A stretch of DNA of 5,022 nt. Source: an uncultured Maribacter sp. GTDB lineage: Bacteria > Bacteroidota > Bacteroidia > Flavobacteriales > Flavobacteriaceae. The stretch covers positions 1-5,022 of the forward strand of contig CAJQMW010000345.1 of NCBI GenBank assembly GCA_905479535.1. The letters are read 5' to 3'. Positions 4,861-5,022 of this stretch are shown here, in pieces. Position numbers and translations under genes: made by a program. The stretch's first letter is position 1, and each line of letters begins with the position of its first letter. The notes under the pieces are model-generated. The model did no database searches. It saw only the letters and a list, made by a program, of their open reading frames with translations, and was not told the DNA's origin.

Positions 4861-5022
4861 TTTTTTAATTCGCTACAACGGGAGTCTGCGCAGCAACTCC
4901 ATTCGGATTAAAATTAAGGAATCGATTGGGATTTAGGGATTGGCCATGGTAGTTTTCTTTATTGATCGGTAACGGGAAGGTAGTGATGCGAACAAAAGAA
5001 AGTCTCCCCTACGGCCCAATAT
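4861..5022. other. Right-edge region upstream of the Crp/Fnr-type gene, no secure gene
   Basis: This stretch should hold the regulator's promoter, but I found only a weak -7-like TAATTTTA on the minus strand and no fitting -33 box. GGAGT (4881-4885) and ACTCC (4896-4900) enclose CTGCGCAG, itself palindromic, forming a possible hairpin. A minus-strand frame of 47 codons (4868-5008, stop at 4865-4867) is open but blocked by an in-frame TAG at 5009-5011 and has no recognisable domain. I treat it as noncoding or as an eroded gene end. Confidence 0.4.

Noticed and set aside
4868..5008. C-terminus of a SusD/RagB-type protein on the minus strand
   Set aside because: FPLP near the start loosely recalls the FPIP motif, but the usual terminal NPGY is absent and an in-frame TAG precedes it.

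Overview
The window looks like chromosomal DNA from a member of the Bacteroidota, most likely a marine-type flavobacterium. The grounds are AT-rich intergenic DNA, A-rich leaders instead of clear Shine-Dalgarno sequences, lipoproteins with short 'SCK' lipoboxes, and protein types common in that class (membrane-bound LytTR regulators, Crp/Fnr regulators with degenerate cyclic-nucleotide pockets, NmrA and NTF2-like pairs). Taxonomy is inferred from style and was not searched.

All convincing protein genes are on the minus strand, so transcription runs from right to left. From the right edge: about 160 bases with no secure gene (4861-5022); a Crp/Fnr-family regulator (4279-4860); a spacer with a palindrome and a promoter-like element; an NmrA-like NAD(P)-binding protein (3305-4183); and, 3 bases further on, an NTF2-like (SnoaL/DUF4440-type) gene. 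The intact reading frame of that last gene (2795-3190) is preceded by a severed lipoprotein signal peptide (3191-3301), interrupted by a TGA exactly at the lipobox. Regulator, NmrA and NTF2-like genes look like one regulatory and metabolic module.

A gene-free stretch of about 500 bases (2289-2794) follows. On the plus strand, antisense to the genes, it carries the 3' end of a group II intron (domains V and VI) without its reverse-transcriptase gene. Domain V appears disrupted by a short perfect palindrome. The same stretch has a long imperfect inverted repeat near 2296-2395.

The left half holds a small lipoprotein with a GyrI-like effector-binding domain (1749-2288), a glyoxalase/bleomycin-resistance (VOC) protein (1187-1537), a four-helix membrane protein with a C-terminal LytTR DNA-binding domain (184-1017), and the first 31 codons of another lipoprotein running off the left edge (1-93). 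These look like separate small transcription units. I saw no CRISPR array, tRNA, rRNA or complete insertion sequence. The best leads are the stop codon in the lipobox, the intron remnant with its inserted hairpin, and the palindrome upstream of the NmrA gene.
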